64,000 nt of DNA, from positions 248,001 through 312,000 of the forward strand of contig JAUXRX010000017.1 in assembly GCA_030681645.1 (NCBI GenBank), in the 5' to 3' direction. Below the pieces are notes generated by a model. It ran no database searches. It was not told the origin of the DNA and saw nothing but the letters and a program-made list of their open reading frames with translations. Positions 12,127-21,320 of this stretch are shown piece by piece (position 1 is the stretch's first letter; the number at the start of each line of letters is the position of its first letter). The position numbers and the translations under genes were made by a program. This DNA comes from Archangium sp. Its GTDB lineage: Bacteria > Myxococcota > Myxococcia > Myxococcales > Myxococcaceae.

Positions 12127-13368
12127 ATGAAACCACGCACGTTCCTCGCCTCAGCCGTCCTCATGCTCGTCGTGAGCTGTGAGGGCTGCTTCGGCTGCCC
12201 CTCTCCGATCACGAACCCCGAGCTGGTGCTGGTGCGGAGCTGCGAATCGGCCCCCCCGCTGATCGAGCCGCCCAGGCTCGACATCCTCTTCGTGATCGAC
12301 AACTCGAACTCGATGCGTGAGGAGCAGGAAGCGGTCGCCCGCGAGCTCACCGCCTTCATCGACGAGATCAAGAACAGCGGCGGCGTACCCACCGAGTTCA
12401 ACATCGGGGTGATCACCACCGCGATCTATTTGAACGGCCGCGTGGGCGGTCAGCCCTTCGTGCTCAACTACCCCCGGCAGAGCGGCAAGCTGCGCCCCGT
12501 GCCGGCCGAGCTGCCCGACGGGGGCCTCGATCTCGAGCCGGTGGGCGCCGAGCGCCTGCTCTCGGGCACCGATGCCGACCTCATCCCCAAGTTCTCCCGC
12601 CTCATCCGCCAGGGCACCACCGGCTCGGGGCAGGAAACGCCCTTCGAGGCCGTGCGCCTGGCGCTGCTGACCGACCTGGCCACGACCCCGCTCGCCCAGG
12701 GCGGCAACCAGGAGTTCCTGCGCGACGGCGCGCGGCTGCTGGTGGTGGTGCTCACCGACGAAGACGACTGCAGCGAGACCGTGCGGCCCCCCACCGTCAG
12801 CGTGGGGGACAACGGCGCGATCGCCGACTGCACCGACAAGGAACTGCAGCTCACCACGGTGGGCGAGTACCACCGCATGTTCACCGAGGATCTCAAGAAC
12901 AGCGACGGCACCGCCAAGGAGGTCATCTGGACGGCGATCGCCCCCGTGGGGATCAGCACCAAGGCCGCCATGGCGATGGTCGTGGGCGGGCAGGTGCGCA
13001 ACATCGACTGCCCCACCTCGAACCAGGGCGGCTTCAGGCACCGGCAGATGGCCGAGATGTTCGACAGCACGCTCATCAACCTGGACTCGATCTGCAAGAC
13101 CTCCTTCCGGGAGACGCTCATCAACATCGCCCAGCTCGCGTCGGTCGCACAGACGATCGAGATCAAGAACGTGCCCGACGAGCGGCTGATGCAGTTCGTC
13201 ATCACCCGCAAGTCAGGCGAGGTGCAGAACTGCACCCTGTCGAACGAGGGCATCGTGAACTTCTCGCGCAACACCGAGGGCACGACCGCGAAGGTGCAGT
13301 TCGGCAATCAGTGCCGCCGCCGGGCCGACGACCAGTCGATCGTCATCAAGATGATCTGCGCCATCTGA
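12127..13368 (+). CDS. VWA-domain lipoprotein
   Basis: A 413-residue lipoprotein: the signal segment ends in LVVSC (Cys18), followed by a cysteine-rich stretch. A von Willebrand A-like fold begins at LDILFVIDNSNSM (about residues 51-63), where Asp58, Ser60 and Ser62 form the DxSxS metal-ion (MIDAS) site. A later VLTDEDDCS fits the metal-proximal loop. Such proteins are abundant in myxobacterial envelopes and bind ligands or partner proteins; the ligand is unknown. The start at 12127 gives a proper signal peptide; the upstream GTG-type extension would bury it. Divergent from lon. Confidence 0.85.
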   Translation: MKPRTFLASAVLMLVVSCEGCFGCPSPITNPELVLVRSCESAPPLIEPPRLDILFVIDNSNSMREEQEAVARELTAFIDEIKNSGGVPTEFNIGVITTAIYLNGRVGGQPFVLNYPRQSGKLRPVPAELPDGGLDLEPVGAERLLSGTDADLIPKFSRLIRQGTTGSGQETPFEAVRLALLTDLATTPLAQGGNQEFLRDGARLLVVVLTDEDDCSETVRPPTVSVGDNGAIADCTDKELQLTTVGEYHRMFTEDLKNSDGTAKEVIWTAIAPVGISTKAAMAMVVGGQVRNIDCPTSNQGGFRHRQMAEMFDSTLINLDSICKTSFRETLINIAQLASVAQTIEIKNVPDERLMQFVITRKSGEVQNCTLSNEGIVNFSRNTEGTTAKVQFGNQCRRRADDQSIVIKMICAI

Positions 13369-13629
13369 GGGCCGAAGAAATCGTCGGTCGAAAATTTGCG
13401 CGATCGCGCGGCGGGTGCACCATGCCCGCCATGCCGAGCCAGAGCTTCACCTTCTTCTTCACCGTCGACACCCACCGCGCGACCGATCACAGCCAGACGC
13501 CCACCTGGTCGTCGTCGAAGTCGACCAGCTCTGCGCCGCCGCAGGCCCTGGCCTGGGTCGCCCCCCGCCCGGCGTGAACTGGGGCTGAACCCGCGTTACG
13601 GTCGTCCTTCGACTCCTCTCAGGACGGCC

Positions 13630-14304
13630 GTGCGCATCGCATTCTTCGATCTCGACAAGACGATCCTCTCGGTGAACTCCGGGTCGCTGTGGGTGCGTCG
13701 CGAGGTCGCGCTGGGTTACCTGTCGAAGCGCAAGGCGTTCCGGGCGATGGCCTGGCTGGCGCGCTACCACTTCGGTTTCGCGTCGGCCGAGGCGATGGTG
13801 GCCCAGGCCGTGGCCCACGTGGCGGGCACCTCGTCGGCCGAGCTGCGCGAGCGCACCGAGCGCTTCTTCGAGGAAGAGGTGCGGAACACCTACCGGCCCG
13901 GCGCGCGCGAGGCGATCGAACGGCACCGCCGGGAAGGCTGGAAGCTGGTGATGTTGACCTCGTCGAGCCACTACCTGTCCGAGCTGGTCGCCGCTGAGCT
14001 GCGCTTCGACTCGGTGCTCTGCAACCGGCTCGAGGTGGACGAGGGCGGCAGGCACACGGGCAAGGTGGTGGGTGGGGTGTGCTTCGGGCCCGGCAAGCTG
14101 CCCCACGCGCAGGGCGAGGCCGAGCGGCTCGGCGTGCCCCTGCGCGACTCGACCTTCTACACGGACTCCTACAGCGACCTGCCGGTGCTCGAGGCGGTCG
14201 CTCAGCCCGTCGCGGTCAACCCCGACCCCCGGCTCCGCCGCCACGCGCACCGGCGCGGGTGGCAGATCGTCGACTGGGGCGACGCGACCGCGCGGGCGGC
14301 GTGA
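13630..14304 (+). CDS. HAD-IB family phosphatase (SerB/CicA-like)
   Basis: A 224-residue haloacid-dehalogenase hydrolase. Motif I FFDLDKT places nucleophile Asp7 and acid Asp9. Motif II is LTSSSHY, the conserved Lys lies in GPGKLPHAQGEA, and motif IV is YTDSYSDLPVLE. A helical cap lies between motifs I and II. This is the HAD-IB layout of phosphoserine phosphatase-like enzymes and CicA; the substrate cannot be fixed from sequence. The start is GTG at 13630; upstream codons are low-complexity Arg/Pro and not convincing. Its stop overlaps the next start (GTGA), indicating translational coupling with the FGE-like gene. Confidence 0.88.
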   Translation: MRIAFFDLDKTILSVNSGSLWVRREVALGYLSKRKAFRAMAWLARYHFGFASAEAMVAQAVAHVAGTSSAELRERTERFFEEEVRNTYRPGAREAIERHRREGWKLVMLTSSSHYLSELVAAELRFDSVLCNRLEVDEGGRHTGKVVGGVCFGPGKLPHAQGEAERLGVPLRDSTFYTDSYSDLPVLEAVAQPVAVNPDPRLRRHAHRRGWQIVDWGDATARAA

Positions 14305-14993
14305 GCCCCGCGGCGACCCTCGGGGCAGGCCTGGTGCGCTGGCCGGCGCTCGACGAGCAGGCGCGGCGCGTGCTGCTCGATCAGCTCCTCGAGCGGTTGC
14401 CGCCGTGGCTCGAGCTGGCCGAGGTCGGCGTGCACGCCCGCTTCAGGGACACGCGCAGCAGCGAGACCTGGCGCCTCTTCACGGGTGGCAAGGTCACGCT
14501 GGGGGCCACGCCCGAGCGCATCGCGGCGGTGGAGGCGTTCCAGGAGCGCGATCCGCTCACCCTGTTCGATCCGACGGCGTACTGGCCGGTGCGCGACGTG
14601 ACGCTGTCTCCGTTTCTGCTGATGGAGAGCCCGATCGCGCTCGAAGACGCGCCGCGGTTCTTCTTCAAGCACGTGGCGAAGGAACAGGCAGACCTGCTGG
14701 CGGAACGCGGGCAGCGCCTGCCCACCGAGGCCGAGTGGGAATTCGCCTGGTGGAGCGTGCAGGCCTGGCGCGAGCACTGGGACCCAGGGGCCAGCGAGCT
14801 GTGCGCAGATGGCTGGCGGCCCCACCTGCTCGAGCTCGCCGCGGTCGACCCGTCGATCCCCGGTGGGCCGGAGGTGGTGCGCAGCGCCAGCTTCGACGGC
14901 AGGTCGCTCGAGTCGGTCTTTCCCACCCGGTTGCCGTTGTCGCTGGTGCGGCTGGTGACCATTCGCCCGGCGCTGGACCTGCCCGCACTCTGA
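14301..14993 (+). CDS. divergent formylglycine-generating-enzyme (SUMF1)-like protein, copy 1
   Basis: A 230-residue protein. The stretch RLPTEAEWEFAWW near residue 140 is the signature of the FGE-sulfatase (SUMF1/EgtB C-terminal) fold, but most of the calcium- and copper-site motifs of true FGEs are not visible. Catalytic activity is therefore doubtful. The first 40 residues (WPALDEQARRVLLDQLLERL) parallel those of the protein at 17281, so the two are diverged paralogues. It is coupled to the HAD phosphatase by a 4-base GTGA overlap. No signal peptide is seen. Confidence 0.6.
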   Translation: MSPAATLGAGLVRWPALDEQARRVLLDQLLERLPPWLELAEVGVHARFRDTRSSETWRLFTGGKVTLGATPERIAAVEAFQERDPLTLFDPTAYWPVRDVTLSPFLLMESPIALEDAPRFFFKHVAKEQADLLAERGQRLPTEAEWEFAWWSVQAWREHWDPGASELCADGWRPHLLELAAVDPSIPGGPEVVRSASFDGRSLESVFPTRLPLSLVRLVTIRPALDLPAL

Positions 14994-15051
14994 ACGGCCA
15001 ACAAGAACGGGAACAACTGCATCGAGGCGAGGGTGGCGGAGCTCGGCCCGC

Positions 15052-15543
15052 CTACTGGACCTCGATCGGCAGGGTCAGCGGGACCTTCTCGATCAGGCAG
15101 TGCTGCGGGTTGCACACGCTGAACGCGACGGTGCCCGCGACCGTGGCCGGGCCGGCCTTCTCGGGCGTCAGCGCGATCGGCACCTCGACCGCGCAGGCGT
15201 CTTCGGCGTTCTCGGCGCAGGGCGTCTTCGCGCCCCAGGTGAGCTTGAGCCTGTCCTCGGCGAAACGAACGCCGACGTGGCCCTCGGGCTTGAACACCAT
15301 CGGGTACTCCGGGTTCACGTGGTAGCCGGGCTTCGCGGCGACGGTGAGCGCCACCCCCGCCTCCTTGCCCGCGGAGTAGGGCGCGCGGGGCACCAGCGCC
15401 ACCGTGTACTCGGCGCCGTCGGGGCCCTTCGCCTTGTCGGCGGCAGGTTTCGGGGCGGCGGCAGGCACGGCAGCCACCGGCGCGGGGTCCTTCGTGCACG
15501 ACGACGACACGACTGCGAGGAGCAGGACGGGCAGGGTCTTCAT
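15052..15543 (-). CDS. lipoprotein resembling the DsbD N-terminal domain
   Basis: A 163-residue protein with a lipoprotein signal ending in VVSSSC (Cys16) and an Ala/Pro/Lys-rich linker to about residue 40. An Ig-like domain follows with YHVNPEYP and a terminal FSVCNPQHCLIEKVPL, which carries a CxxxxC pair. This resembles the periplasmic alpha domain of the thiol-disulfide reductase DsbD, which relays electrons through two cysteines. No DsbD membrane domain or thioredoxin-like partner is adjacent, so the redox role is inference. It is divergent from the TldD-like gene, with only 29 bases between the two start codons. Confidence 0.65.
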   Translation of the reverse strand: MKTLPVLLLAVVSSSCTKDPAPVAAVPAAAPKPAADKAKGPDGAEYTVALVPRAPYSAGKEAGVALTVAAKPGYHVNPEYPMVFKPEGHVGVRFAEDRLKLTWGAKTPCAENAEDACAVEVPIALTPEKAGPATVAGTVAFSVCNPQHCLIEKVPLTLPIEVQ

Positions 15544-15572
15544 GGTCGCTGCCGATATAACGTGCCCCGCCC

Positions 15573-17258
15573 ATGTTCGTCCCGCTCGCGCTCGCGCTGC
15601 TCATCGCTGCAAAGCCCCTGCCTGATGCCCGGCAGGACCTGCTCGACGCGATGGTCGACGAGATCAACCGCAGCCAGGCCGAGCTCAAGCTGCGCGAGAA
15701 CCGCGGCCCCTACTTCATCGGCTACCAGCTCAAGGACTACGACAGCCGCGAGGTGCTCGCGCGCTACGGCGGCGTCTTCCAGGACGCCGCTACCCGGGAT
15801 CGGAAGATCTCCGTCGACGTGCGGGTGGGCGACTACGTCTTCGACTCCTCGGTGGGTGACGATCTCGACCTCTCGTTCGCGCTCAAGGGCCCCAGCTACC
15901 TGACGAAGAAGAGCGCGCCCATCGACGACGACCCGGCCGCGCTGCGCACCGCGCTCTGGCTGGTCACCGACGAGAAGTACAAGGCCGCGCTCTTCAACTT
16001 CCTCAAGAAGAAGGGCGACGACGTCTACGCCGTGGAGGACCCGAAGCGGCCGCCGTCGTTCACCAGGGAGGCGCCCGAGGTACAGCTGGGCGCGAAGGTG
16101 CCCTTCGTCTTCACGCGGGACCGCTGGCTCGCCTTCGCCCGCGAGGTCTCGGCGAGGCTCGCCCGCGAGAAGGCCTTCTTCGACTCGGAGGTGCGCATCA
16201 GCGCCGACAAGGTGGTGCGCTACTACGTCACCACCGAGGGCACGCGGCTGGTCACCGAGGACACGCTCTTCGGGATCCACGTGCAGGCGTGGACCCGCGC
16301 CGACGACGGGCAGCTGCTCGAAGATTCGCGCGAGTTCTACGCGCCGCTCGAGTCGCAGCTCCCCTCCGACGCGGCGATGAAGAAGGAGACCGAGGTGATG
16401 GTGAACGATCTGCTGGCGCTGCGGGTTGCGCCGACGATCGATCCCTACACGGGCCCGGCGATCCTCGAGGCTGACGCGGCCGGCGTGCTCTTTCACGAAG
16501 CGGTCGGACATCGGCTCGAGGGCGAACGGCAGGACAGCGACGCCGAGGGCAAGACCTTCCGCGGGCAGGTGGGCCGCCAGGTGCTGCCGCCGTTCATCAC
16601 GGTGATCGACGACGCCACCGCGACCGAGCGGGGCGGCAAGCAGCTCAACGGGCACTACCTCTTCGACGAAGAGGGCGTGCGCGCGCAGAAGGTGACGCTG
16701 GTGAAGGCAGGCGTGCTGCAGACGTACCTGCTCTCGCGGCGCCCGGTGGAAGGCTTCCTCAAGTCGAACGGCCACGGCCGCGCGCAGGGCAATCGCAAGC
16801 CCATCGCGCGCATGGCGAACCTGATCGTCGAGTCGACGAAGCGCCTGCCCGCGGCCGGGCTCAAGGCGCAGTTGATCGCCGAGGCGAAGCGGCAGGGCAA
16901 GCCGTTCGGCCTGCTGATCCGCGACATCACCGGGGGCAACACCAACACCGCCGGCTTCGGGTACCAGGCGTTCAAGGGCACGCCGCGCATGGTCTACCGG
17001 GTGGATCTGAAGACGGGCGCCGAGACGCTGGTGCGGGGCGTGGAGATCGTCGGCACCCCGCTGTCGTCGATGAACCGCATCCTCGCCACCGGGCAGACCG
17101 AGGGCGTGTTCAACGGCTTCTGCGGCGCCGAGAGCGGCATGGTGCCGGTCTCGACGGTGGCGCCCGCCGTGCTGCTGCAGGAGCTCGAGCTGCAGCGCGG
17201 GCAGGAAGGCAAAGACCGGCCCCCGCTCATTCCCAGCCCCGTCTCGCTGACGAAATGA
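15573..17258 (+). CDS. exported TldD/PmbA-family metallopeptidase
   Basis: A 561-residue member of the modulator-of-DNA-gyrase (TldD) peptidase family. The zinc site HEAVGHRLEG (HExxGH) is near residue 308. The Cys-containing C-terminal motif NGFCGAESGMVPVSTVAP aligns with the CGK-GQ-VPV region of TldD. Unlike cytosolic TldD it begins with a short hydrophobic leader (MFVPLALALLIAA), suggesting export. The leader is short, and secretion is inference. Characterised family members process peptides or leader sequences with a PmbA partner; no PmbA is nearby. The FGE-like paralogue follows after 22 bases on the same strand. Confidence 0.85.
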   Translation: MFVPLALALLIAAKPLPDARQDLLDAMVDEINRSQAELKLRENRGPYFIGYQLKDYDSREVLARYGGVFQDAATRDRKISVDVRVGDYVFDSSVGDDLDLSFALKGPSYLTKKSAPIDDDPAALRTALWLVTDEKYKAALFNFLKKKGDDVYAVEDPKRPPSFTREAPEVQLGAKVPFVFTRDRWLAFAREVSARLAREKAFFDSEVRISADKVVRYYVTTEGTRLVTEDTLFGIHVQAWTRADDGQLLEDSREFYAPLESQLPSDAAMKKETEVMVNDLLALRVAPTIDPYTGPAILEADAAGVLFHEAVGHRLEGERQDSDAEGKTFRGQVGRQVLPPFITVIDDATATERGGKQLNGHYLFDEEGVRAQKVTLVKAGVLQTYLLSRRPVEGFLKSNGHGRAQGNRKPIARMANLIVESTKRLPAAGLKAQLIAEAKRQGKPFGLLIRDITGGNTNTAGFGYQAFKGTPRMVYRVDLKTGAETLVRGVEIVGTPLSSMNRILATGQTEGVFNGFCGAESGMVPVSTVAPAVLLQELELQRGQEGKDRPPLIPSPVSLTK

Positions 17259-17280
17259 TCGAGCGCTCGGGGGCCCGAAC

Positions 17281-18096
17281 ATGGAGCTGACGCTGGCCGG
17301 GTGGTGGGCGCTCGACGAAGGCGGCCGCGAGGTCGTGGTCGATCAATTGCTCGAGCGCGTGCCCGCTGGCTACATCGATCCACGCTCGGTCGGCCACGCA
17401 CCGGGGCCATTGCCCCAGCTGATCCACCAGGCCACCGGGGTGCTCTTTCACCTGGTCTTCGGCGGCCCCGCCGTCATCGGAATGTCCGAGCGGCGCTTCG
17501 ATCGCCTGCGCCGCCTCAGCGCCGACGACGATGAAGACCTGATGGTCCCCGTCGCACGCCTCGACGAGGCGAAGGAACTCCAACCCGCCCGCGCCCTTCG
17601 CGTGGGCGCCGCGCTCGTCGCCGATCAGCCGCTGCCCTTCGGCGTGCTGCGAAAGCTCGGGCTCGACGAGAAGTACCTCACCATCGCCGGCGTCAGCCCG
17701 GTGGCCGTGGGCGCGCTGCTCAAGGGGCTCACGCCGCTCCACTGGCGGGCGCCCTCGGAGGCCGAGTGGGAATACGTCTGCCGCGCGGTCGAGGACGAGG
17801 TGGCCGACGAGCCCCCGGCGCGGCCGACGGGCCGGCTGCTGGGCGTGGGCCTGGGCCAGATGGGCAACCGGGTCGAGCTGTGCCGCGACGACTGGCGCGA
17901 GGATCTCTCCGAGCTGCCGGAGGTGGGGAGCCTGGGCCGGGGCCACGAGGTGCTGCGCGGGCGGGGGGCCGGCGCTCGCTTCGCGGGGTGGAACGTCTCG
18001 CCCGCGTGGAACGAGGCCCTGTGGCCGGGGCGCCGCAGCCTGGCCGGGTGGACCGGGGCTGTCGCCATGCGGCCCTGGATGGACCTGTTGAGGTAG
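17281..18096 (+). CDS. divergent formylglycine-generating-enzyme-like protein, copy 2
   Basis: A 271-residue paralogue of the protein at 14301. It opens LAGWWALDEGGREVVVDQLLERV, matching the first copy's WPALDEQARRVLLDQLLERL, and has RAPSEAEWEYVCR, the FGE-sulfatase signature, near residue 160. The C-terminus has an FGE-like cadence (CRDDWRED, LRGRGAG, WTGAVAMRPW). It shares strand and tight spacing with the TldD-like gene upstream (22 bases) and the DUF4403 lipoprotein downstream (27 bases). No signal peptide. Function unknown; a structural or binding role for an FGE-like fold is as likely as catalysis. Confidence 0.6.
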   Translation: MELTLAGWWALDEGGREVVVDQLLERVPAGYIDPRSVGHAPGPLPQLIHQATGVLFHLVFGGPAVIGMSERRFDRLRRLSADDDEDLMVPVARLDEAKELQPARALRVGAALVADQPLPFGVLRKLGLDEKYLTIAGVSPVAVGALLKGLTPLHWRAPSEAEWEYVCRAVEDEVADEPPARPTGRLLGVGLGQMGNRVELCRDDWREDLSELPEVGSLGRGHEVLRGRGAGARFAGWNVSPAWNEALWPGRRSLAGWTGAVAMRPWMDLLR

Positions 18097-18123
18097 CCGA
18101 CCGGGAGGATAGGGTCCGGCGCC

Positions 18124-19485
18124 ATGCGCTCTCTCTGGCTCCTGATCCTCCTCCTTCTCCCGGCCGCGTGCGCGAGTGTTCCGCTTTATCCGTCGCGGCC
18201 CGGCGCTTCGACGGGGGCGCCCCACGCAGATCCGCTCCCCGCGAAGGTGGTGGTGCACCTCACCGCGACCTCCGATGGCCTGCGCCAGGCGCTCGATTCG
18301 CGCGTGCCGAAGAGCGGCGAGACGACCTTCGAGCTGCGGGGCACGCGCGCGGTGGGCTGGAGCCGCGGGCCCTTCACCCTCCGCTTCGCCGATGGGCGGG
18401 TCGAGATGAAGACCGACCTGAGCCTCGAGGTCGACCTGCCGGTGCTGGGCAAGCAGACCGTGCCGGTGGGGGTGACGGTGGTGGGCGAGCCGATCATCAC
18501 CAGTGACTGGAAGGCGCGGCTGCAGGGCGCGAAGGTGAAGCTCGAGTCGAAGGACCTGCGGCTGCGCACCGCGCAGGGCTTCGGCGGCGCGATGGAGAGC
18601 GCCACGAAGATGACCGAGGAGTTCATCGAGGGCTTCTCCTGGGACCTCGGGCCGCAGATCAAGGAGGCGTACCAGAAGCTCGCCACGCCCATCATGCTGC
18701 CCGCAGGCGGGGCCGACGGCTGCGCCGTGCTCAAGGTGACCTCGATCGAAGCGGGCCCCACGGTGATCGCCGGTGGCTTCGAGAAGGACCTCGCGCTGGT
18801 GGTGGAGCCCTCGGTGACCATGCCCTGCGGCACGCCCACGCTCGACCCCGAGGTGCCGCGGCTCTCGAACGTGGCCACGCTGCCTTCGGGGCCGTTCACG
18901 GTGGTGGTGCCGATCGCCGCCCGCTACGAAGAACTCGCGCGCGCGATGACGCTCGCCTTCACTGACGGGAAGCTCTTCTTCTCCAGCACCTACAAAGAGC
19001 TCTACCTGAGCAACCCCGAGGTCTTCGCCTCGGCGTCCGATCAGCTGGTGGTGAAGCTGCACCTGTCGGGGCCGATCAAGGCGGCGGGCCTCAGCGCCAA
19101 CCTCGACGGCGATCTCTACTTCGCGGGGCACCCCGAGGTGGTCGACAACGAGCTGCGCATTCCCGATCTCGAGCCCACCGTCGACACCAGCAGCTTCCTG
19201 CTGGGGCTCAAGGCGAGCCTCGACAAGGACGGCATCCGCAACCAGGCGCGGGCGGCGCTCAAGCTCGATCTCGGGGAGCGCTTCGCGGCCGTGCGCGAGA
19301 AGCTCTCGAAGGACGTGGCCTTCGACGACAACCTCGGCTGCCTGCGCGCCAACGTGGCGAAGATCGAGGTGACCGGCGTGTACCCGCACGGCTCGTACCT
19401 GCGCGTCTACGTCACCACCACGGCCCAGGCCGGCGTCTACATCCCCTGTCCGGGAGTCACCGCGCCGCCGCTGGCCGAACGCTGA
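18124..19485 (+). CDS. DUF4403-like lipoprotein
   Basis: A 453-residue lipoprotein with signal MRSLWLLILLLLPAAC (Cys16). The mature part is beta-rich with alternating hydrophobic strands (VVVHLTAT, KTDLSLEVDLPVLG, VTVVGEPIITSDW, KLHLSGPIKAAGLSANLDGDLYF). It ends with a strand-rich domain (GSYLRVYVTTTAQAGVYIPCPG). This arrangement fits the DUF4403 family of envelope proteins, possibly lipid- or LPS-binding tube-like folds; function is not established. It is the last gene of the rightward run beginning with TldD. Confidence 0.65.
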   Translation: MRSLWLLILLLLPAACASVPLYPSRPGASTGAPHADPLPAKVVVHLTATSDGLRQALDSRVPKSGETTFELRGTRAVGWSRGPFTLRFADGRVEMKTDLSLEVDLPVLGKQTVPVGVTVVGEPIITSDWKARLQGAKVKLESKDLRLRTAQGFGGAMESATKMTEEFIEGFSWDLGPQIKEAYQKLATPIMLPAGGADGCAVLKVTSIEAGPTVIAGGFEKDLALVVEPSVTMPCGTPTLDPEVPRLSNVATLPSGPFTVVVPIAARYEELARAMTLAFTDGKLFFSSTYKELYLSNPEVFASASDQLVVKLHLSGPIKAAGLSANLDGDLYFAGHPEVVDNELRIPDLEPTVDTSSFLLGLKASLDKDGIRNQARAALKLDLGERFAAVREKLSKDVAFDDNLGCLRANVAKIEVTGVYPHGSYLRVYVTTTAQAGVYIPCPGVTAPPLAER

Positions 19486-19508
19486 GAACGAAGAGGCCTG
19501 AGCACCCG

Positions 19509-20342
19509 CTACCGCTTCTCCAGCCACTGCCGCAGCTCAGGCCGTGAATGACCACCGCGCCCCGCGCCACGGAAGGCGCGCAGCCGCAGGAAGTTCTCGA
19601 AGTCCTTCTGAAACCGCTCGACCGGAACGCCGATCGCCTTCGCGAAGGCGGTCTCGAAGTCGGCGCTGCCGCGCATGATGGCCATCAACTCCTCGATCCG
19701 CTCCTTGCCGTACCTGCGCTCGAGAAAATTGAACGCGTGCAGCGCCAGCCCATACATCTCTGCCGACTGATCGGCCGAGAGCGTCTCGCCATCGCGGAAC
19801 GCGTCGACGCCGGCGTTGCGCTGCAGCCAGAGCGCGCTGTCTTCGAGGCTCGGGTAGAGCCTGGCCTGACCCGCGGTCGAAACAGCCATGCCCTCGCGGA
19901 ACCAGAGCGGGATCTTCTTCTCCAGCCACGTCTCGCGTGTGCCGGACCGCTGGAAGAGCAGGCAGTGGGTGAGCTCGTGCAGCACGAGCTGTTCGACGGG
20001 CTCGTCCTTCGTGGTCCAGGTGGAGGGCGCCTGGAAGATGACGTCGTCGTAGCGGGCCCAGGCGCGCAGCCAGCCGTACCCGCGCCGCTGCACCGCCGCC
20101 TCGAGATCGTCGTGGCTGCTCACGAGGTGGACGGTGACCGGCTCCTTGAGGCCGCCCCAGCGGCTCAGGCCGGCGGTCGCCTTGCCGAGCGCGCTCTGAA
20201 TGCGCTGGGCATCGGCGGCGCTCTTCTCTTCGCTGCGGAGGGTGAAGCGGTGCGGTCCCAGCTCGAGCGGCGTCTCGACGCGCAACGCCCCCAGCGGCCC
20301 TGCGCACCCCAGCCCGAGGAGGACCAGCCACGAGTATCTCAA
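19509..20342 (-). CDS. peptidase MA-like zinc metalloprotease, probable lipoprotein
   Basis: A 277-residue protein. LVLHELTHCLLF gives the HExxH zinc site at residues 122-126, and WFREGMAV supplies the third ligand Glu150. This is the gluzincin arrangement of the peptidase-MA-like family. The N-terminus MRYSWLVLLGLGC suggests a short lipoprotein signal with Cys13. The C-terminal helical part (IEELMAIMRGS, FQKDFENFLRLR) is typical of these proteins. Its ATG overlaps the stop of the upstream phosphatase-superfamily gene by 4 bases, so the two are translationally coupled. Substrate unknown. Confidence 0.82.
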   Translation of the reverse strand: MRYSWLVLLGLGCAGPLGALRVETPLELGPHRFTLRSEEKSAADAQRIQSALGKATAGLSRWGGLKEPVTVHLVSSHDDLEAAVQRRGYGWLRAWARYDDVIFQAPSTWTTKDEPVEQLVLHELTHCLLFQRSGTRETWLEKKIPLWFREGMAVSTAGQARLYPSLEDSALWLQRNAGVDAFRDGETLSADQSAEMYGLALHAFNFLERRYGKERIEELMAIMRGSADFETAFAKAIGVPVERFQKDFENFLRLRAFRGAGRGGHSRPELRQWLEKR

Positions 20343-21262
20343 GCCGCCACTCCCAGCAGGCTGAGCGCCGCCGCGCCGACGTCGGCCACCGTCTGCATCG
20401 GCGGGAGCCTCGCTTCACCGAAAGACAAAACCGCCACGGGGTTGCGCGTGTGGCCGCGCGTGGAGAGATCTTCGACGTTGCCGTGATCGCTGCAGATCAG
20501 CACCTGGCAATCAGCGGGCCGGTGCTCGATCACCGCGCGGGCGAAGGCGTCGAAGGTGCCCAGCGCCCGCTCGGCCGCGGGAAGATCCTGCGCGTGACCC
20601 GCCTCGTCGGCGAGGTAGTGCTCGAAGAGCGTGAAGTCGGCGGCCAGCTTCCAGAAGATCGCCGCCGCCACCTCGGGGCTGCGCAGCGGCACCACCAACC
20701 GTCGCCGCGCGGCGCTCGAGCCGTCGACGTCGTGGGTGAGGCCCTGGTCGTGGCGCGCGTCGTCGAGGGTGCGCAGCTCCACGCCGCCGGCCGACATCGC
20801 CAGCGTGCTCGCCGACGCCTTGAGGCGCCTCAGGAAGCGCGCGGGGATCTCGATGTCCATGCCCTCCGAGGCGCGGCGCTTGAGGCCCAACGCGTCGAGG
20901 TAGCCCGCGGGGTAGGCGTTGGCGAAGGTGGCGCTGCGGCCGGCTTCCGTGACCCGGCGGACGATCGAGTGCGTGGCGATGAGGCCGCGCAGAGGCTCGT
21001 TCGGGTAGCCGAGCACGTGGCGGCCGATCAACTGCGGCGCGGGCCGCCCGGTGAAGATCGCGGTCTGGTTGCTCGCAGACTGGGGCCGGCCGGGAACCCC
21101 GAAGGTGGTGTCGACGTCGTGCCGGGACCCACCGGGCGGTAGCGCGGTGCCGTCGCCATCAGTGAACTGCGAGAGCAGGTACGGCGCACGCGCCAGGGGG
21201 TTGGTCGCCGGATCGCGCGGGCCCACCCCGACGCCATCCGTGAAGAGAATCGCCACGCGCAT
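20339..21262 (-). CDS. alkaline-phosphatase-superfamily metalloenzyme (phosphoglycerate-mutase-like)
   Basis: A 307-residue protein with metal-site motifs of the alkaline phosphatase superfamily in order: LFTDGVGVG (first Asp), SNQTAIFTG (nucleophile region), DEAGHAQD, SDHGNVED and RGHTRNPV. The last two are those of the metalloenzyme domain in cofactor-independent phosphoglycerate mutase. It is much shorter than that mutase (about 510 residues) and lacks its phosphoglycerate-binding insert, so it is probably a phosphatase or phosphodiesterase of unknown substrate. No signal peptide. It is the upstream partner of the MA protease gene, joined by an ATGA overlap. Confidence 0.75.
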   Translation of the reverse strand: MRVAILFTDGVGVGPRDPATNPLARAPYLLSQFTDGDGTALPPGGSRHDVDTTFGVPGRPQSASNQTAIFTGRPAPQLIGRHVLGYPNEPLRGLIATHSIVRRVTEAGRSATFANAYPAGYLDALGLKRRASEGMDIEIPARFLRRLKASASTLAMSAGGVELRTLDDARHDQGLTHDVDGSSAARRRLVVPLRSPEVAAAIFWKLAADFTLFEHYLADEAGHAQDLPAAERALGTFDAFARAVIEHRPADCQVLICSDHGNVEDLSTRGHTRNPVAVLSFGEARLPPMQTVADVGAAALSLLGVAA

Positions 21263-21320
21263 CGGCCGCAGTCTAGTACCGCAGTTCGTCAGTTCGGTCG
21301 CTGCTACCTGAGCGATCGGC

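Noticed and set aside
13422..13577. A 51-codon frame (MPAMPSQSFTFFF) between the VWA lipoprotein and HAD genes
   Set aside because: No ribosome-binding site, Ser/Pro-rich translation and no family resemblance; it may be real but cannot be supported.
17227..19527. A 766-codon minus-strand frame
   Set aside because: Antisense to the FGE-like and DUF4403 genes, which have proper starts, spacing and recognisable sequence.
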